Below, in pieces: positions 44,648-53,728 of a stretch of 64,000 nucleotides of DNA. The DNA is from Acidobacteriota bacterium (GTDB lineage Bacteria; Acidobacteriota; Terriglobia; Terriglobales; Acidobacteriaceae). The notes below the pieces were generated by a model. The model did not search any database. It was given only the letters and a program-made list of their open reading frames with translations, and was not told the DNA's origin. The stretch's first letter is position 1, and each line of letters opens with the position of its first letter. The position numbers and the translations under genes were made by a program. The stretch covers positions 62,001 to 126,000 of the forward strand of contig JACPYL010000008.1 in NCBI GenBank assembly GCA_016196065.1, given 5' to 3'.

Positions 44648-45430
44648 ATGGATCTCGGGTTTCCAGTGGTTACGGTTGCGATCGTAATCGTCATTATTTA
44701 CGCGCTCAGCTCCATCAAGATTCTTGCCGAATATGAACGCGGGGTTATCTTCCGCCTCGGACGCCTGATGGGACACGCCAAGGGCCCGGGCGTCATTCTG
44801 GTCTTTGCCCCCGTCGATCGCATCGTCCGCGTCTCGCTCCGCCAGGAAGCGCTCGAAGTGCCGCCGCAGGACATCATCACCCGCGACAACGTCACCTTGA
44901 AAGTGAATGCCGTCATTTTCCTGCGCGTGATCGATCCCAACAAAGCTGTGGTCGAAGTCTCGAACTACGTCTACCAGACTTCGCAGTTCGCGCAGACTAC
45001 GCTGCGGTCGGTCCTCGGCGAACAGGAACTTGATGAACTGCTGGCGCATCGCGAAAAGATCAACCTGCGCCTGCAGAGCATTCTTGACCAGCACACCGCT
45101 CCCTGGGGCGTGAAAGTCGTCAACGTGGAAGTGAAGCAGGTCGATATGCCGGAGTCGATGTTGCGCGCGATGGCAAAGCAAGCCGAAGCGGAACGCGAAA
45201 AGCGTTCGAAGATCATTCACGCCGAAGGCGAGTTCTCCGCCGCGCAGCGACTGGTCGACGCCGCTCATCTGCTGGCGACCGAACCCGTCAGCGTGCAATT
45301 GCGCTACTTGCAAACCCTAACCGAAATCGGCGTTGAGAAGAATACGACTGTAGTTTTCCCTGTCCCAGTTGATTTCTTTGGTGGATTGCAGAGATTACTA
45401 GCGGCCCCGCCCGAGAAGACCGGGAGTTAG
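44648..45430 (+). CDS. Slipin (stomatin/prohibitin SPFH-domain protein)
   Basis: ATG 44648 follows GGAGGTAGTT. The 260-residue protein has one N-terminal membrane helix ([17 protein letters not shown]) and an SPFH/band-7 domain ([37 protein letters not shown] in part, LREVLGE-type [16 protein letters not shown]), then a coiled-coil helix ([21 protein letters not shown]) and a C-terminal hydrophobic strand. Stomatin-type slipins form oligomers at the membrane and are conserved partners of NfeD proteases, which lies upstream here. A near-consensus TACAAT at 44599-44604 could be a -10 for a separate promoter, but no -35 is evident. Confidence 0.93.
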   Translation: MDLGFPVVTVAIVIVIIYALSSIKILAEYERGVIFRLGRLMGHAKGPGVILVFAPVDRIVRVSLRQEALEVPPQDIITRDNVTLKVNAVIFLRVIDPNKAVVEVSNYVYQTSQFAQTTLRSVLGEQELDELLAHREKINLRLQSILDQHTAPWGVKVVNVEVKQVDMPESMLRAMAKQAEAEREKRSKIIHAEGEFSAAQRLVDAAHLLATEPVSVQLRYLQTLTEIGVEKNTTVVFPVPVDFFGGLQRLLAAPPEKTGS

Positions 45431-45481
45431 CTTGGGAAGGCGCGCTACGCCTTGGAACAGCCGTTGGCACCACCGTGGAAG

Positions 45482-45537
45482 CGCGGCCCTTAAGGGCCGC
45501 GTAAAGACGCTCTAAAATGATGAGGGGCTTTAGCCCC
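45482..45537. repeat. Two intergenic palindromes ahead of the SPOR gene
   Basis: CGCGGCCCTTAAGGGCCGCG (45482-45501) is a perfect 20-base palindrome, and GGGGC (45524-45528), TTTA, GCCCC (45533-45537) is a second hairpin ending ten bases before the SPOR-gene ATG. If transcribed, the second could limit ribosome access. The GGGGCTTTAGCCCC type is common between acidobacterial genes. Confidence 0.6.
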
Positions 45538-45547
45538 GACCCGGAGT

Positions 45548-46153
45548 ATGGCGAACACTCAACAAGACACGGAGATCACCCTCGGCACCGGCCGCATGCT
45601 CGCGCTATTTTTCGCGCTGGTCGTGATCTGCGCCGGATTTTTTGCGATCGGCTTTTCGCTTGGACGGAAGGCCAACATGGTTGGAAACGGGAACGTCCTC
45701 GCCGCGCAATCCGGAAATCCTTCCGCTGTAGTCCGTCCATCGGCAGGAAAGAACACGCCTCCTCAACCGGCGCCTTCGTCGGACAACTTCAGCTTCCTCA
45801 ATTCTGGAGGGCAGAAAACCGCTGACACCAAACTAGCGACACCGGACGCGCAAGCACAACCCGCCGCGGCGGCAGCATCAACCGATCAACCCAAGAGCGA
45901 CGCGAACTCCCCGACCGCTGCTTCGTCGGCCGGCTCCTACTACGTGCAAGTCGCCGCAGTAACCCGCCAGGAAGACGCCGACGCCCTGGTCGAAGCTTTG
46001 AAGAAGAAACAGTACCCGGCCTTCTCCGCCAACAATCCATCGGTCGATAAATTCTTCCGCGTCCAAGTCGGCCCGTACGCCGATATCAAGGACGCCGAAG
46101 CCATGAGAACCCGCCTGATCGCCGACGGCTACAACCCGATTTTGAAGAAGTAG
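45548..46153 (+). CDS. Membrane-anchored SPOR-domain protein
   Basis: The 201-residue protein starts at ATG 45548. It has a short cytoplasmic N-terminus, one membrane helix (MLALFFALVVICAGFFAIGFSLG in part, residues ~17-38), a ~90-residue Pro/Ala/Ser-rich linker, and a C-terminal SPOR domain (~125-201; GSYYVQVAAVTRQEDADALVEAL, FFRVQVGPYADIKDAEAMRTRL in parts). SPOR domains bind denuded glycan strands of septal peptidoglycan, so this protein is probably recruited to the division site, like FtsN or DedD. No other division genes are near. Confidence 0.9.
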   Translation: MANTQQDTEITLGTGRMLALFFALVVICAGFFAIGFSLGRKANMVGNGNVLAAQSGNPSAVVRPSAGKNTPPQPAPSSDNFSFLNSGGQKTADTKLATPDAQAQPAAAAASTDQPKSDANSPTAASSAGSYYVQVAAVTRQEDADALVEALKKKQYPAFSANNPSVDKFFRVQVGPYADIKDAEAMRTRLIADGYNPILKK

Positions 46154-46192
46154 GATCCGGTTTTTCGAACAGCGGATTCCTCCGCACGTCTC

Positions 46193-48088
46193 CTACGCCG
46201 GAGGAAGGCCCATCTTTTGTACGATGGCGCGGTAGCGCGGCTCGTTGCGCACAAAGTCAAAGGTCGCATCCTGCTGGATAAAGATCAGGAACGGCGCGTG
46301 TTTCTGGTAACTTTCCTCCAGGTAACGCAGCGTGTCTTCTTTGTTCCTGATGCGGGCGGAGACCACGGCCAGATCCAAGGGCGAAACGTATCGATGAGCG
46401 GCCGCCCGTTTGAGGCTCTCGGCTCGCATGGCAAGCGCCGCTCGCATACCCCCGGCGCGGAACGCACGCCGTAACTCAGCTGACCTTTCCTTTTCGCCAT
46501 CCAGTTCCACTGCGCGTTCAAACTCCACTTCCGATTCCTCTTCCATTCCCTTCAACAGATAGGCATCCGCCAGGCTGCCATGCAGTATGCTGAGGTTGGG
46601 TTGCGCGGCGATTCGAATGCGAGCTTCCTTGATCGCTTCGTCAAAGCGGCGCACGCTCAACAAGGCGGCAACCATACCTGCAGGATCGGCGAAGGGGTCG
46701 AGTTCCATCGCCTTGGCTGTTTCCTGGATTGACTCGTCGTACCGATGCAAAACGACCAGCACGTTGGATCGCAGCTCGTGAGCTTGTGAGTTATTGGGAT
46801 TAAGCGCCACCGCCTTTGCCGATTCTCGCTCCGCCGCCATGACGTCCCAGTGGTGAAACAGGTAATTTGCGGCCACGGAGGTGTGCGCCTCCGAGAGGGA
46901 GTCGTCGAGTTCCACAGCACGCTTCGCCGCCGCCTCGCACAGGGGCATCACCGCGTCCGGCGCATACTCTCCCGAAGCCGCGTTCGCACAGTACGCATCG
47001 GACAAGCCACTCCAGCCGGCGGCATAGTCCGGCTGAATGTCAACGGCTTTCTGAAAAAAGGGACGGCTTTTTGCGTACTCGCCCGCGAACCAGTAATACC
47101 GACCCAGAAGGTAGGCATCGTGCGCCTCCGGGTTTATTTTCTTCTCGGCCCTTTCTGCGATCGAGGTCGCGGTCCCCACCTGCCGCGCGATGGCTTCCGC
47201 TAATTCGTTTTGCAGCGTCCCAACGTCGCTCAGATCGCGGTCGAAGGTCTCTGCCCACACATGCGTGTCGGTGGCCGCATGGATCAACTGCGCCGTCATG
47301 TGTACCCGGCTTCCCGAACGGCCCACCGAGCCTTCTAGAATCCCATCCACTCCAAGTTCTTTGGCGATCTCCGGCAGCGGCCGATGTACACCCTTGTATT
47401 GCATTACGGATGTACGCGAGATCACGCGCAACGCGGGATTCTTTGCCAGCATGGTGATCACTTCATCCGTCATGCCGTCTGCAAAATATTCCTGGGAAGA
47501 ATCCCCGGAGAAATTGTCCAGCGGCAACACCGCGAGCGAGCGAATCAGGTGAGCGCGTTTTGTGGCCTGCGCCTTCCTGATCTCGTGAACGGTGAGGAAG
47601 CCAACCAGAATCAATGCCGAGGCCACCACCACGGCTAGAGCGCTTCGGCGCCCCCAGTTCCCTCCCGTGCCGTGCGTTTCCGAACCCGCCGCCACTTCGA
47701 CGGGCTCAGCTCCAGGAGCCATGCCTGGCACTGTGTCCTGTGACCGGCTTTCCTCCGTCCATTCCACTTGCCCCACAAACCGGTAACCGCGCCGCGGAAC
47801 GGTCTCAATCCATCGCGGCTTCTCAGCCGAGTCAGTGAGGCAATCGCGCAATCGCTGCACGGCGGAGTTCAGCCCGTGGTCAAAATCCACAAACGTGTCG
47901 TCGGGCCAGAGCTTCGACCGCAACTCCTCCCGCGTCACTAGTTCCCCGGAGGCTTCCAGCAGCACACGCAGGATCTGAAAAGCCTGCTCCCCCATTTTTA
48001 CCTTCGTCCCAAACTTCCGCAGTTCCCCAGAACGCAGATCGAGCGTGTAGGGACCGAACGAAGCAGTTCTTTGGTTAGGTGTTTTCAT
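46193..48088 (-). CDS. CadC-like winged-helix transmembrane regulator with TPR C-terminus
   Basis: ATG 48088 (MKTPNQRTASFGPYTLDLRSGEL) gives 631 residues; the longer reading to 48163 adds a hydrophobic run that does not fit a DNA-binding N-terminus. Residues ~10-108 are an OmpR-type winged helix (LVTREELRSKLWPDDTFVDF, RWIETVPRRGYRF). One membrane helix follows (~148-168; SALAVVVASALILVGFLTV). The part after it begins IRSLAVLPLDNFSGDSSQEYFADGMTDEV in pieces, a TolB/FlgO-like segment found in this family, then several TPRs. Such proteins sense outside the membrane and bind DNA inside, without phosphorylation. The target cannot be told; the molybdopterin pseudogene and ArsR gene lie beyond its 5' end. 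Confidence 0.9.
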   Translation of the reverse strand: MKTPNQRTASFGPYTLDLRSGELRKFGTKVKMGEQAFQILRVLLEASGELVTREELRSKLWPDDTFVDFDHGLNSAVQRLRDCLTDSAEKPRWIETVPRRGYRFVGQVEWTEESRSQDTVPGMAPGAEPVEVAAGSETHGTGGNWGRRSALAVVVASALILVGFLTVHEIRKAQATKRAHLIRSLAVLPLDNFSGDSSQEYFADGMTDEVITMLAKNPALRVISRTSVMQYKGVHRPLPEIAKELGVDGILEGSVGRSGSRVHMTAQLIHAATDTHVWAETFDRDLSDVGTLQNELAEAIARQVGTATSIAERAEKKINPEAHDAYLLGRYYWFAGEYAKSRPFFQKAVDIQPDYAAGWSGLSDAYCANAASGEYAPDAVMPLCEAAAKRAVELDDSLSEAHTSVAANYLFHHWDVMAAERESAKAVALNPNNSQAHELRSNVLVVLHRYDESIQETAKAMELDPFADPAGMVAALLSVRRFDEAIKEARIRIAAQPNLSILHGSLADAYLLKGMEEESEVEFERAVELDGEKERSAELRRAFRAGGMRAALAMRAESLKRAAAHRYVSPLDLAVVSARIRNKEDTLRYLEESYQKHAPFLIFIQQDATFDFVRNEPRYRAIVQKMGLPPA

Positions 48089-48184
48089 GTCCGGAGACTC
48101 AGGCCTGGGAATGGGCCCACGAAACAGAAGAACGATTGTGAGGCTGGTTCCGGCGACAGTCAAGAACGGCAGACGCTGCAGCGA

Positions 48185-48794
48185 TTACTCCGAGTGCCGT
48201 TGCTCTTTCCACGGATCCCCGTACATGTGATATCCATTCCGTTCCCAGAAGCCTGCGCTATCCTGATCGAGAAATTCCAGCCCGCGCACCCACTTCACTG
48301 ACTTCCACGCATACAGATGCGGCACAATCAGGCGCGCCGGATACCCGTGGTCCGGAGTCAATGCCTGTCCATCATGATGGGTCGCGACTAACACCTCTTC
48401 CCTGTCGAGATCTGCGAGCGGCACGTTCGCCGTGTAGCCCTGTTCCGCATGCACAAGGACATATCTGGCCTGCGGAGCCGGACCAGCCAGCTTGAGAATT
48501 TCCCGCATCGCCACCCCGGTCCAGCGATTGTCGAACCGGCTCCAGCGTGTCACACAGTGAAAGTCGCTCGTTCTCTCGGCGCGCGGCAACTTGGAAAATT
48601 CTGCCCACGAAAAACGCAGCGGATTCTGGACCAGCCCGAAGACGCGAAAGGCCCATCTCTCCGGATCAAATCGCGGAATCAGACCCGTAATGCAGTACCG
48701 GCCACTTCAAGGTCAACGACTGCCCCGGAGGCAGACGCCCCGCCGCCTTCATCTTTCGCTCAAGCTCGCGCCGTTCGTTGCCTTCAAAAAGCAT
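48185..48794 (-). pseudogene. Sulfite-oxidase-like molybdopterin oxidoreductase, broken by a +1 frameshift
   Basis: The N-terminal part, from ATG 48794, reads MLFEGNERRELERKMKAAG and LPPGQSLTLKWPVLHYGS, then runs into a TGA. The rest continues in another frame: PRFDPERWAFRVFGLVQNP, then DFHCVTRWSRFDNRW and so on to RNGYHMYGDPWKEQR. A single extra base near 48679 (TCTGATTCCG where TCTGTTCCG would keep frame and give HYGSVPRFD) joins the two. Repaired, it would be 202 residues, the usual length for these small SUOX-type proteins, with the molybdenum-ligand Cys of DFHCVT present. Either a true inactivation or a sequencing error. The rest of the frame is clean, suggesting recent loss or error. 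Confidence 0.88.
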
Positions 48795-48829
48795 GGTCAG
48801 TAGATGCCAACAGCGATCTAAAGTATCAC

Positions 48830-48891
48830 GCTGCGAGCTTCGAGCTGCGAGTGACCCGGTTGCTCGAAGCTCCCAGCTCGTAGCTCGCAGC
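48830..48891. repeat. Long imperfect inverted repeat upstream of the ArsR-type gene
   Basis: Arms of 22 bases at 48830-48851 and 48870-48891 pair at 20 of 22 positions, around an 18-base loop. The arms are themselves built of repeated GCTGCGAGCT and GCTTCGAGCT units. It lies between the start of the molybdopterin pseudogene and the divergent ArsR-type gene. Confidence 0.65.
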
Positions 48892-48914
48892 CGTCTTCTG
48901 CTAATCTTCCTCTG

Positions 48915-49205
48915 ATGCCCAACGCTCCCGACCTCGGTCCTTTCCTCCACGCCATCGCCGACCCCGCGCGTCGACGCATCCTGCAAGCACTCAAGGATAA
49001 GGGTACCGGGGGCAAAGACCTCGGCCTCAACGCCGGCGACATCGAAGGACGAGTGAAGCTCTCGCAGCCCACCGTCTCGCATCACATGAGGATTCTGGAA
49101 ACAGCAGGTCTGGTGGAAGTCAAGAAGCAGGGCACGTGGCGATGGTATCGCCGCAACCAGAAGCTGATCTCACAAATGACTCGCGCGATGAAGGCACAAC
49201 TCTAG
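48915..49205 (+). CDS. ArsR-family winged-helix regulator
   Basis: The 96-residue protein is the usual ArsR size. Residues ~8-80 form the winged helix: FLHAIADPARRRILQALKD, an insert GKDLGLNAGDIEG, then the recognition helix LSQPTVSHHMRILETAGLV and the wing EVKKQGTWRWYRR. The Cys ligands of metal-sensing ArsR proteins are absent, so it is more like the metal-independent subgroup. It is divergent from the frameshifted molybdopterin gene and may once have controlled it. Confidence 0.88.
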   Translation: MPNAPDLGPFLHAIADPARRRILQALKDKGTGGKDLGLNAGDIEGRVKLSQPTVSHHMRILETAGLVEVKKQGTWRWYRRNQKLISQMTRAMKAQL

Positions 49206-49274
49206 CTCCGACACCTTGCCGGCAGTCCGAGGGCGCCGCGCCGTCACTGGTTAAACCACAGCGCTGACGCGATG

Positions 49275-50048
49275 TCAGGTATCCGTCCTGCGTTTGTACC
49301 ATGCCCCGTAGAGCACAATCTGCCACCACAACAACGCTACCAATGTGGTTACCCACAACCCGACAAACCGCTTTTGAGCCAGATGACCCGCTGGAAGTCC
49401 AAGAGCTACGACAGCTCGGATCACGGCTCCCGCCAAAGCTATTGAAATCACTACCGCCAATACGGTGAGTCTGTGACGTCCCGAGACCCTATGGTTAGTG
49501 GATTCATGATGCAGCTTCGCGTTTTGGCGCCACACCAGCAGCCAGATCACCAGGATTCCAACTCCAATCGCGGTACTGCCGTGCTGAAAGAGTTTGTAGA
49601 GAGGCGTCGCCCCAATGATTGGAATCTTCAATGACGCATGAAGAATCGCCCAGTGACGATAGACCCACGTATTGGGATGAGTAAAGGAATCCCACCCCAG
49701 ATGTGTCGCAATCCCCAGCAAGATCGAAAGAAGGATCATCGCGAACCTGGCAGCCCCGCCGAAGCGGAACGCCTCGACATCTTCCGCCAGCCGGTCGCGA
49801 AAGCTCGCAGGCAATAGTTCCACTACTGGAGCTTTCACCACAGCGTGGAAGAGCCACAACACGATCAGCGCAAGTGGCAGCGTAAGGAGAAATGTTCCCG
49901 GCAGGGTGTGACCGTAACCAACGTCCGGCGCCAGGCGAAGAAAGTACTCGAAATCCGGCGCAAATGTGCCAAGGACTAGCGCTGACCACACGAGTCCTGA
50001 TCTTCGCAGCGGCAGTGCTGCCGCAGCATGGGCCACTGTGAAAGGCAT
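49275..50048 (-). CDS. DUF4184-family membrane protein
   Basis: The 257-residue protein begins MPFTVAHAAAALPL, the hallmark of DUF4184, and has about six membrane helices. His7 and the motifs APDFEYFLRLAPDVGYGH and LGIATHLGWDSFTHPNTWVYRH carry the polar His/Asp residues that are conserved in this and in the related membrane-bound YdjM-type hydrolase family, where they are suspected of binding metal. The role is unknown. It lies downstream of and in the same direction as the hybrid kinase, with 34 bases between, but may have its own promoter. Confidence 0.85.
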   Translation of the reverse strand: MPFTVAHAAAALPLRRSGLVWSALVLGTFAPDFEYFLRLAPDVGYGHTLPGTFLLTLPLALIVLWLFHAVVKAPVVELLPASFRDRLAEDVEAFRFGGAARFAMILLSILLGIATHLGWDSFTHPNTWVYRHWAILHASLKIPIIGATPLYKLFQHGSTAIGVGILVIWLLVWRQNAKLHHESTNHRVSGRHRLTVLAVVISIALAGAVIRAVVALGLPAGHLAQKRFVGLWVTTLVALLWWQIVLYGAWYKRRTDT

Positions 50049-50082
50049 CGCTGGGATTATGACCTAGACTTGAATCGAAGTC

Positions 50083-53000
50083 CTACGCGCCCGAACCAGC
50101 TGCGTTAGCCTTGGCATCGGCTGCATCTTCCCGTTGCAGCAGGCGCAGTACCTGAGAGATCAGGTCCGCTACTTCAAATGGCTTCGCCAGCGACGGTACA
50201 TCCTGCTCCTGCAGAAAGCGCCGCGTATCTGCATCCATCACGCTCGAGAACGTCAGCAGCGTCCGCTTCTCCAGCCCCGGACAATTCGCCAACATCCAGC
50301 GATGCATTTCTTCCACATTCGGACCACCCGGCATGCGCCCGTTCATCACGACGACATCAAACGAACCGTTGCCCAGGTGCTGTTTTGTTTCGTCAATATT
50401 GAGCGAGGTGGTGACGTCGGCTCCAGCGCCCACCAGCACGTCACGCTCAAACTCAAGCACTGCTTCCTCATCTTCCACCAGCAGCACACGCCCCTTGAGT
50501 AACGACTCACGTCTTTGCGGAGAACTCGCAACCTCGGGTAACGCCTGCTTCTCGCTGGCCGGCAGCCTGATTTCAATGGCAGCGCCGCCTTCGTCACGGT
50601 TGCGAGCCACAATCTCGCCGCCATGTTCCTTGATGATCCCGTAGCAGATGCTGAGCCCGAGTCCCGTCCCTTTGCCGATCGTCTTCGTCGTATAGAAAGG
50701 ATCGAAAATACGGCTGGGATCCTTGATCCCGGGTCCACTGTCATCGAATTCGGCGCACACGAAGTTGTTGCGGCGGAAGGTGCGCACCTTCAATACGCCA
50801 CTGCTGTTGCTCTCCAGCATCGCATCCAGCGCGTTATTGATCACGTTGAGGAATACCTGTTCCAACTGGTGGGGATCCGCCACGACCGGCGGCAACTCGT
50901 CGACCAGATCGCGTTCCAGCGTGATGTTGCTGACTTTCAGATCATATTCGCGCAACGCCAGCGTTTCTTCCAGAACCCTCTTCAGATCAACAGCCTGCTT
51001 CTCCGGTTTGCGTTGGCGAGCGAAGGAAAGCAGGTTCTGCACCACGCGATGCGTGCGCTGCGCCTGCTTGAACAGCTTCTTCACGTAATCCGCGGAGCGC
51101 TGGTCTAGTCCCGCCTGGTCCAGCAACTGCGCGTATCCCAGAATTGCGGTGAGTGGATTGTTCAACTCGTGTGCCACCCCGGCAATCAACTGCCCCACCG
51201 CCGACATTTTTTCGCTCTGCAGGAGTTGTTCCTGGGTGTGCCGCAGGTCTTCGTACGCCTTGCAGGTCTCTTCGTAGAGCTGAACTTTTTCGATCGTCGT
51301 CGCCAGTTGACGGCTGATCGCTACCAGCAGATTTTCGTCGTTGCTCGAATACTGACGAGCTTCTTTACTGGCAATACCCATGATGCCGATCGGCTTGTCC
51401 TTACTCCACAGTAGAACCCAGATCCATCCCGGCAACCGGTCCGCGCAGACAAACTCGACGACAGCTGGAGGCAGGTGGGGAACAAAATCCTGACCTACGA
51501 CTTCCGCCCGCGACCGCATCACGAGGTCGCCAAATCCCTCCGGGAAACTCGCTTCCGACATGCGGACACGCGCTTCACTGCGCGGGCCCCAGCCCGCTCG
51601 CCGGCGGAACGTACCTTCCGCACCCGCTGCCAGGTAGACCGATCCCGTTTCCGCCCCAAACAGTGAAATCACCTGCCGGAGCGTGAGGTTAAGAATTTCG
51701 TCCAGATCGAACGACTGGGTCGCAATCACCGCCATGGCATTCAGCGCGTTGAGTTCGCGGTTGCGACGGCGCATCTCATCTTCGGAACGTTTCTTCTCCG
51801 TGATGTCCAACACGAAGCCCTGATAGCGCTCGATGCCCCCCATCGCATTGCGCGTGGCAAAGCAACTCGCCGCCGCCGTCAGCAGGGTTCCGTCTTTACG
51901 CCGGACCGTGATCTCAAAATTGCGCACATAGTTATGCGCTTCGATTTCGTTCCGGAACGCCGCCCGCTCATCCGGCACCGGATACAGCACGCTGTCAATA
52001 TCGACCGCCGTCAATTCTTCCCGGCTCACATACCCGAGCATGGTCACGAAGGCATCGTTGCAGTCGAGCAGTTTCCCTTCGAGCGTCGCAACAAAGACAC
52101 CTTCCTGCGCCTGCTCGAAGAGCATGCGATATTTTTCTTCCGCCACATGCCGCTCGGTGGTGTCGCGCACCACGTGAATGGTGCCCTTCTGCTGGCTTCC
52201 CTGCTCCGTAAACGACGACGTCGAAACCAGAGCCTGCCCGCCGAAACATGGATCCGCGCCTTCCGTCAGTCCCGCGCCACGATCGCAGTACGGACATCCG
52301 CTCCACGGCATGCGCTGCGGCAAAACCATTTCACAAAGGTTGCCGACCACATCCGCGGGCGCCTGTTCCAATCTCTGCAGAAGCGCCTGGTTCGTTTTCA
52401 GAATGCGGAAGTCGCCGTCATGCGCGAGGATCAGATCCTGAATCGAATCAAACGTGTTCATCCACTGCCGTTGCGAGCGCAACACCTGCTCCAGCAACCG
52501 CAGATTCTCCACCGCAATTCCCAATTGATGGGTTACGGTTTCGAGAAATTCCAACTCTTCAACACTGTGCCGCCGGCTCGACGAACATCCCAGGGAGAAT
52601 GTGCCGATCACCGACTTCTTGCCCTGCACTGGGAGCACCACCACGTGATGGATTCCCTGCTTCTTCAACTGTTCGCGCACTGACTCCGGCGTCTCCGAAA
52701 GTTTCAACACCCTCGCCCGGTTGTCCTGAAAGACCTGGGTCATGGTGTCGTCCATTCCGATCTGGCCGAGCGAACGCGTGGAATCCGGCGACAAACCTAC
52801 ATGTTGCGTCAAAACCAGCTGGCTGCCTTCGAGCATGCGGAACCAGGCCGTCTTCGCCTTGGCCACCGTCTTCAACTTTTCCAACGCCGACTGCATCATC
52901 GGCCCGTGATTCTGGGCTCGCGATATCGTGACTGTCAGCTCATTGAGGACCGACAAACGTTCCACGCGTGCCCGCGAATCCCCCAGCACGAGCAGGAACA

Positions 53001-53592
53001 TGCTGGAACCAAGAAGGATTTCGCCGAGCAGGAATCCTTCGACGGGAATGTGATTCGTATAAGGCGGCCAATGCAGATTCAGCGTCAGCAGTCCAAGACT
53101 CAGCAGAATTGGACCAATGCCCATCCGTCCAAAGCGATAGCGAAGCAGCCCAAATGCCGCCAGCACTGCAATCACCCGGCAGCCTGCTTCGACCGCGATC
53201 TTCATTCCTTCGGAGTCTGGCAGGTAAACCGGGCGCAGGACCGCGCACGCGACGACCACCGACGAGATCATCAGGGCTGCGGTGAGCAACCGCTTGGCAT
53301 GGACCGACAGCAGCGCCGCCGAGGCAAACAATCCCATGGTTACGACGAATTCCGCCGCTGTGAAGGCTGCCGCTGCCGGCGATGGCGCGTGCACCAGGCC
53401 ACGCCGCTCCATGAACAGAAAGACGGCGAACGTGATCCAGCCCATTCCCCAGGTCAGCAGATACCGTTCACGGAAAGCTCGATAGAAGAGGAAACTCACT
53501 ACCGCCAGGATCAGGGCAGTGGACTCCCTCGGCGCCAGCCATGGGATGGCGAGGGCGCCAACCGGGAAGCCTGTTAACCAGGCAGGATTCAT
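50083..53592 (-). CDS. Membrane hybrid histidine kinase (GAF-PAS-PAS-GAF-HisKA-HATPase-REC) with an altered receiver
   Basis: ATG 53592 gives 1169 residues. About six to seven membrane helices (~1-190) are followed by a GAF domain (~210-370), two PAS domains (~385-480, ~500-620; VLDITEKKRSEDE), a GAF domain (~640-790), HisKA with His in GVAHELNNPLTAIL (~820), HATPase (NVINNALDAM, DDSGPGI, GKGTGLGLSICYG) and a C-terminal receiver (~1055-1165). The receiver keeps the acidic pair (VEDEE) and Lys (LAKPFE), but the phospho-Asp reads Asn in VVVMNGRMPGG (codon at 50343-50341). It probably signals in trans; the divergent HD-GYP response regulator, 136 bases away, has an intact Asp and is the obvious partner. 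Confidence 0.92.
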   Translation of the reverse strand: MNPAWLTGFPVGALAIPWLAPRESTALILAVVSFLFYRAFRERYLLTWGMGWITFAVFLFMERRGLVHAPSPAAAAFTAAEFVVTMGLFASAALLSVHAKRLLTAALMISSVVVACAVLRPVYLPDSEGMKIAVEAGCRVIAVLAAFGLLRYRFGRMGIGPILLSLGLLTLNLHWPPYTNHIPVEGFLLGEILLGSSMFLLVLGDSRARVERLSVLNELTVTISRAQNHGPMMQSALEKLKTVAKAKTAWFRMLEGSQLVLTQHVGLSPDSTRSLGQIGMDDTMTQVFQDNRARVLKLSETPESVREQLKKQGIHHVVVLPVQGKKSVIGTFSLGCSSSRRHSVEELEFLETVTHQLGIAVENLRLLEQVLRSQRQWMNTFDSIQDLILAHDGDFRILKTNQALLQRLEQAPADVVGNLCEMVLPQRMPWSGCPYCDRGAGLTEGADPCFGGQALVSTSSFTEQGSQQKGTIHVVRDTTERHVAEEKYRMLFEQAQEGVFVATLEGKLLDCNDAFVTMLGYVSREELTAVDIDSVLYPVPDERAAFRNEIEAHNYVRNFEITVRRKDGTLLTAAASCFATRNAMGGIERYQGFVLDITEKKRSEDEMRRRNRELNALNAMAVIATQSFDLDEILNLTLRQVISLFGAETGSVYLAAGAEGTFRRRAGWGPRSEARVRMSEASFPEGFGDLVMRSRAEVVGQDFVPHLPPAVVEFVCADRLPGWIWVLLWSKDKPIGIMGIASKEARQYSSNDENLLVAISRQLATTIEKVQLYEETCKAYEDLRHTQEQLLQSEKMSAVGQLIAGVAHELNNPLTAILGYAQLLDQAGLDQRSADYVKKLFKQAQRTHRVVQNLLSFARQRKPEKQAVDLKRVLEETLALREYDLKVSNITLERDLVDELPPVVADPHQLEQVFLNVINNALDAMLESNSSGVLKVRTFRRNNFVCAEFDDSGPGIKDPSRIFDPFYTTKTIGKGTGLGLSICYGIIKEHGGEIVARNRDEGGAAIEIRLPASEKQALPEVASSPQRRESLLKGRVLLVEDEEAVLEFERDVLVGAGADVTTSLNIDETKQHLGNGSFDVVVMNGRMPGGPNVEEMHRWMLANCPGLEKRTLLTFSSVMDADTRRFLQEQDVPSLAKPFEVADLISQVLRLLQREDAADAKANAAGSGA

Positions 53593-53728
53593 AGACACGT
53601 GTACCAAAGAGCCTCATTTTTAGATACCATGCGCGCTTCCGTTTTCCGGGGTTTTTCCGCCTCTGGGTGGTTACTTTCGGAATGTCCACCCTGCGATAGA
53701 ATTGACGATAGACTCTCCACACTCAGCC

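Noticed and set aside
52801-53577. 258-codon plus-strand frame antisense to the hybrid kinase membrane region
   Set aside because: It lies wholly opposite a coherent kinase and is rich in Arg, Gln and His as expected of an antisense of hydrophobic codons.
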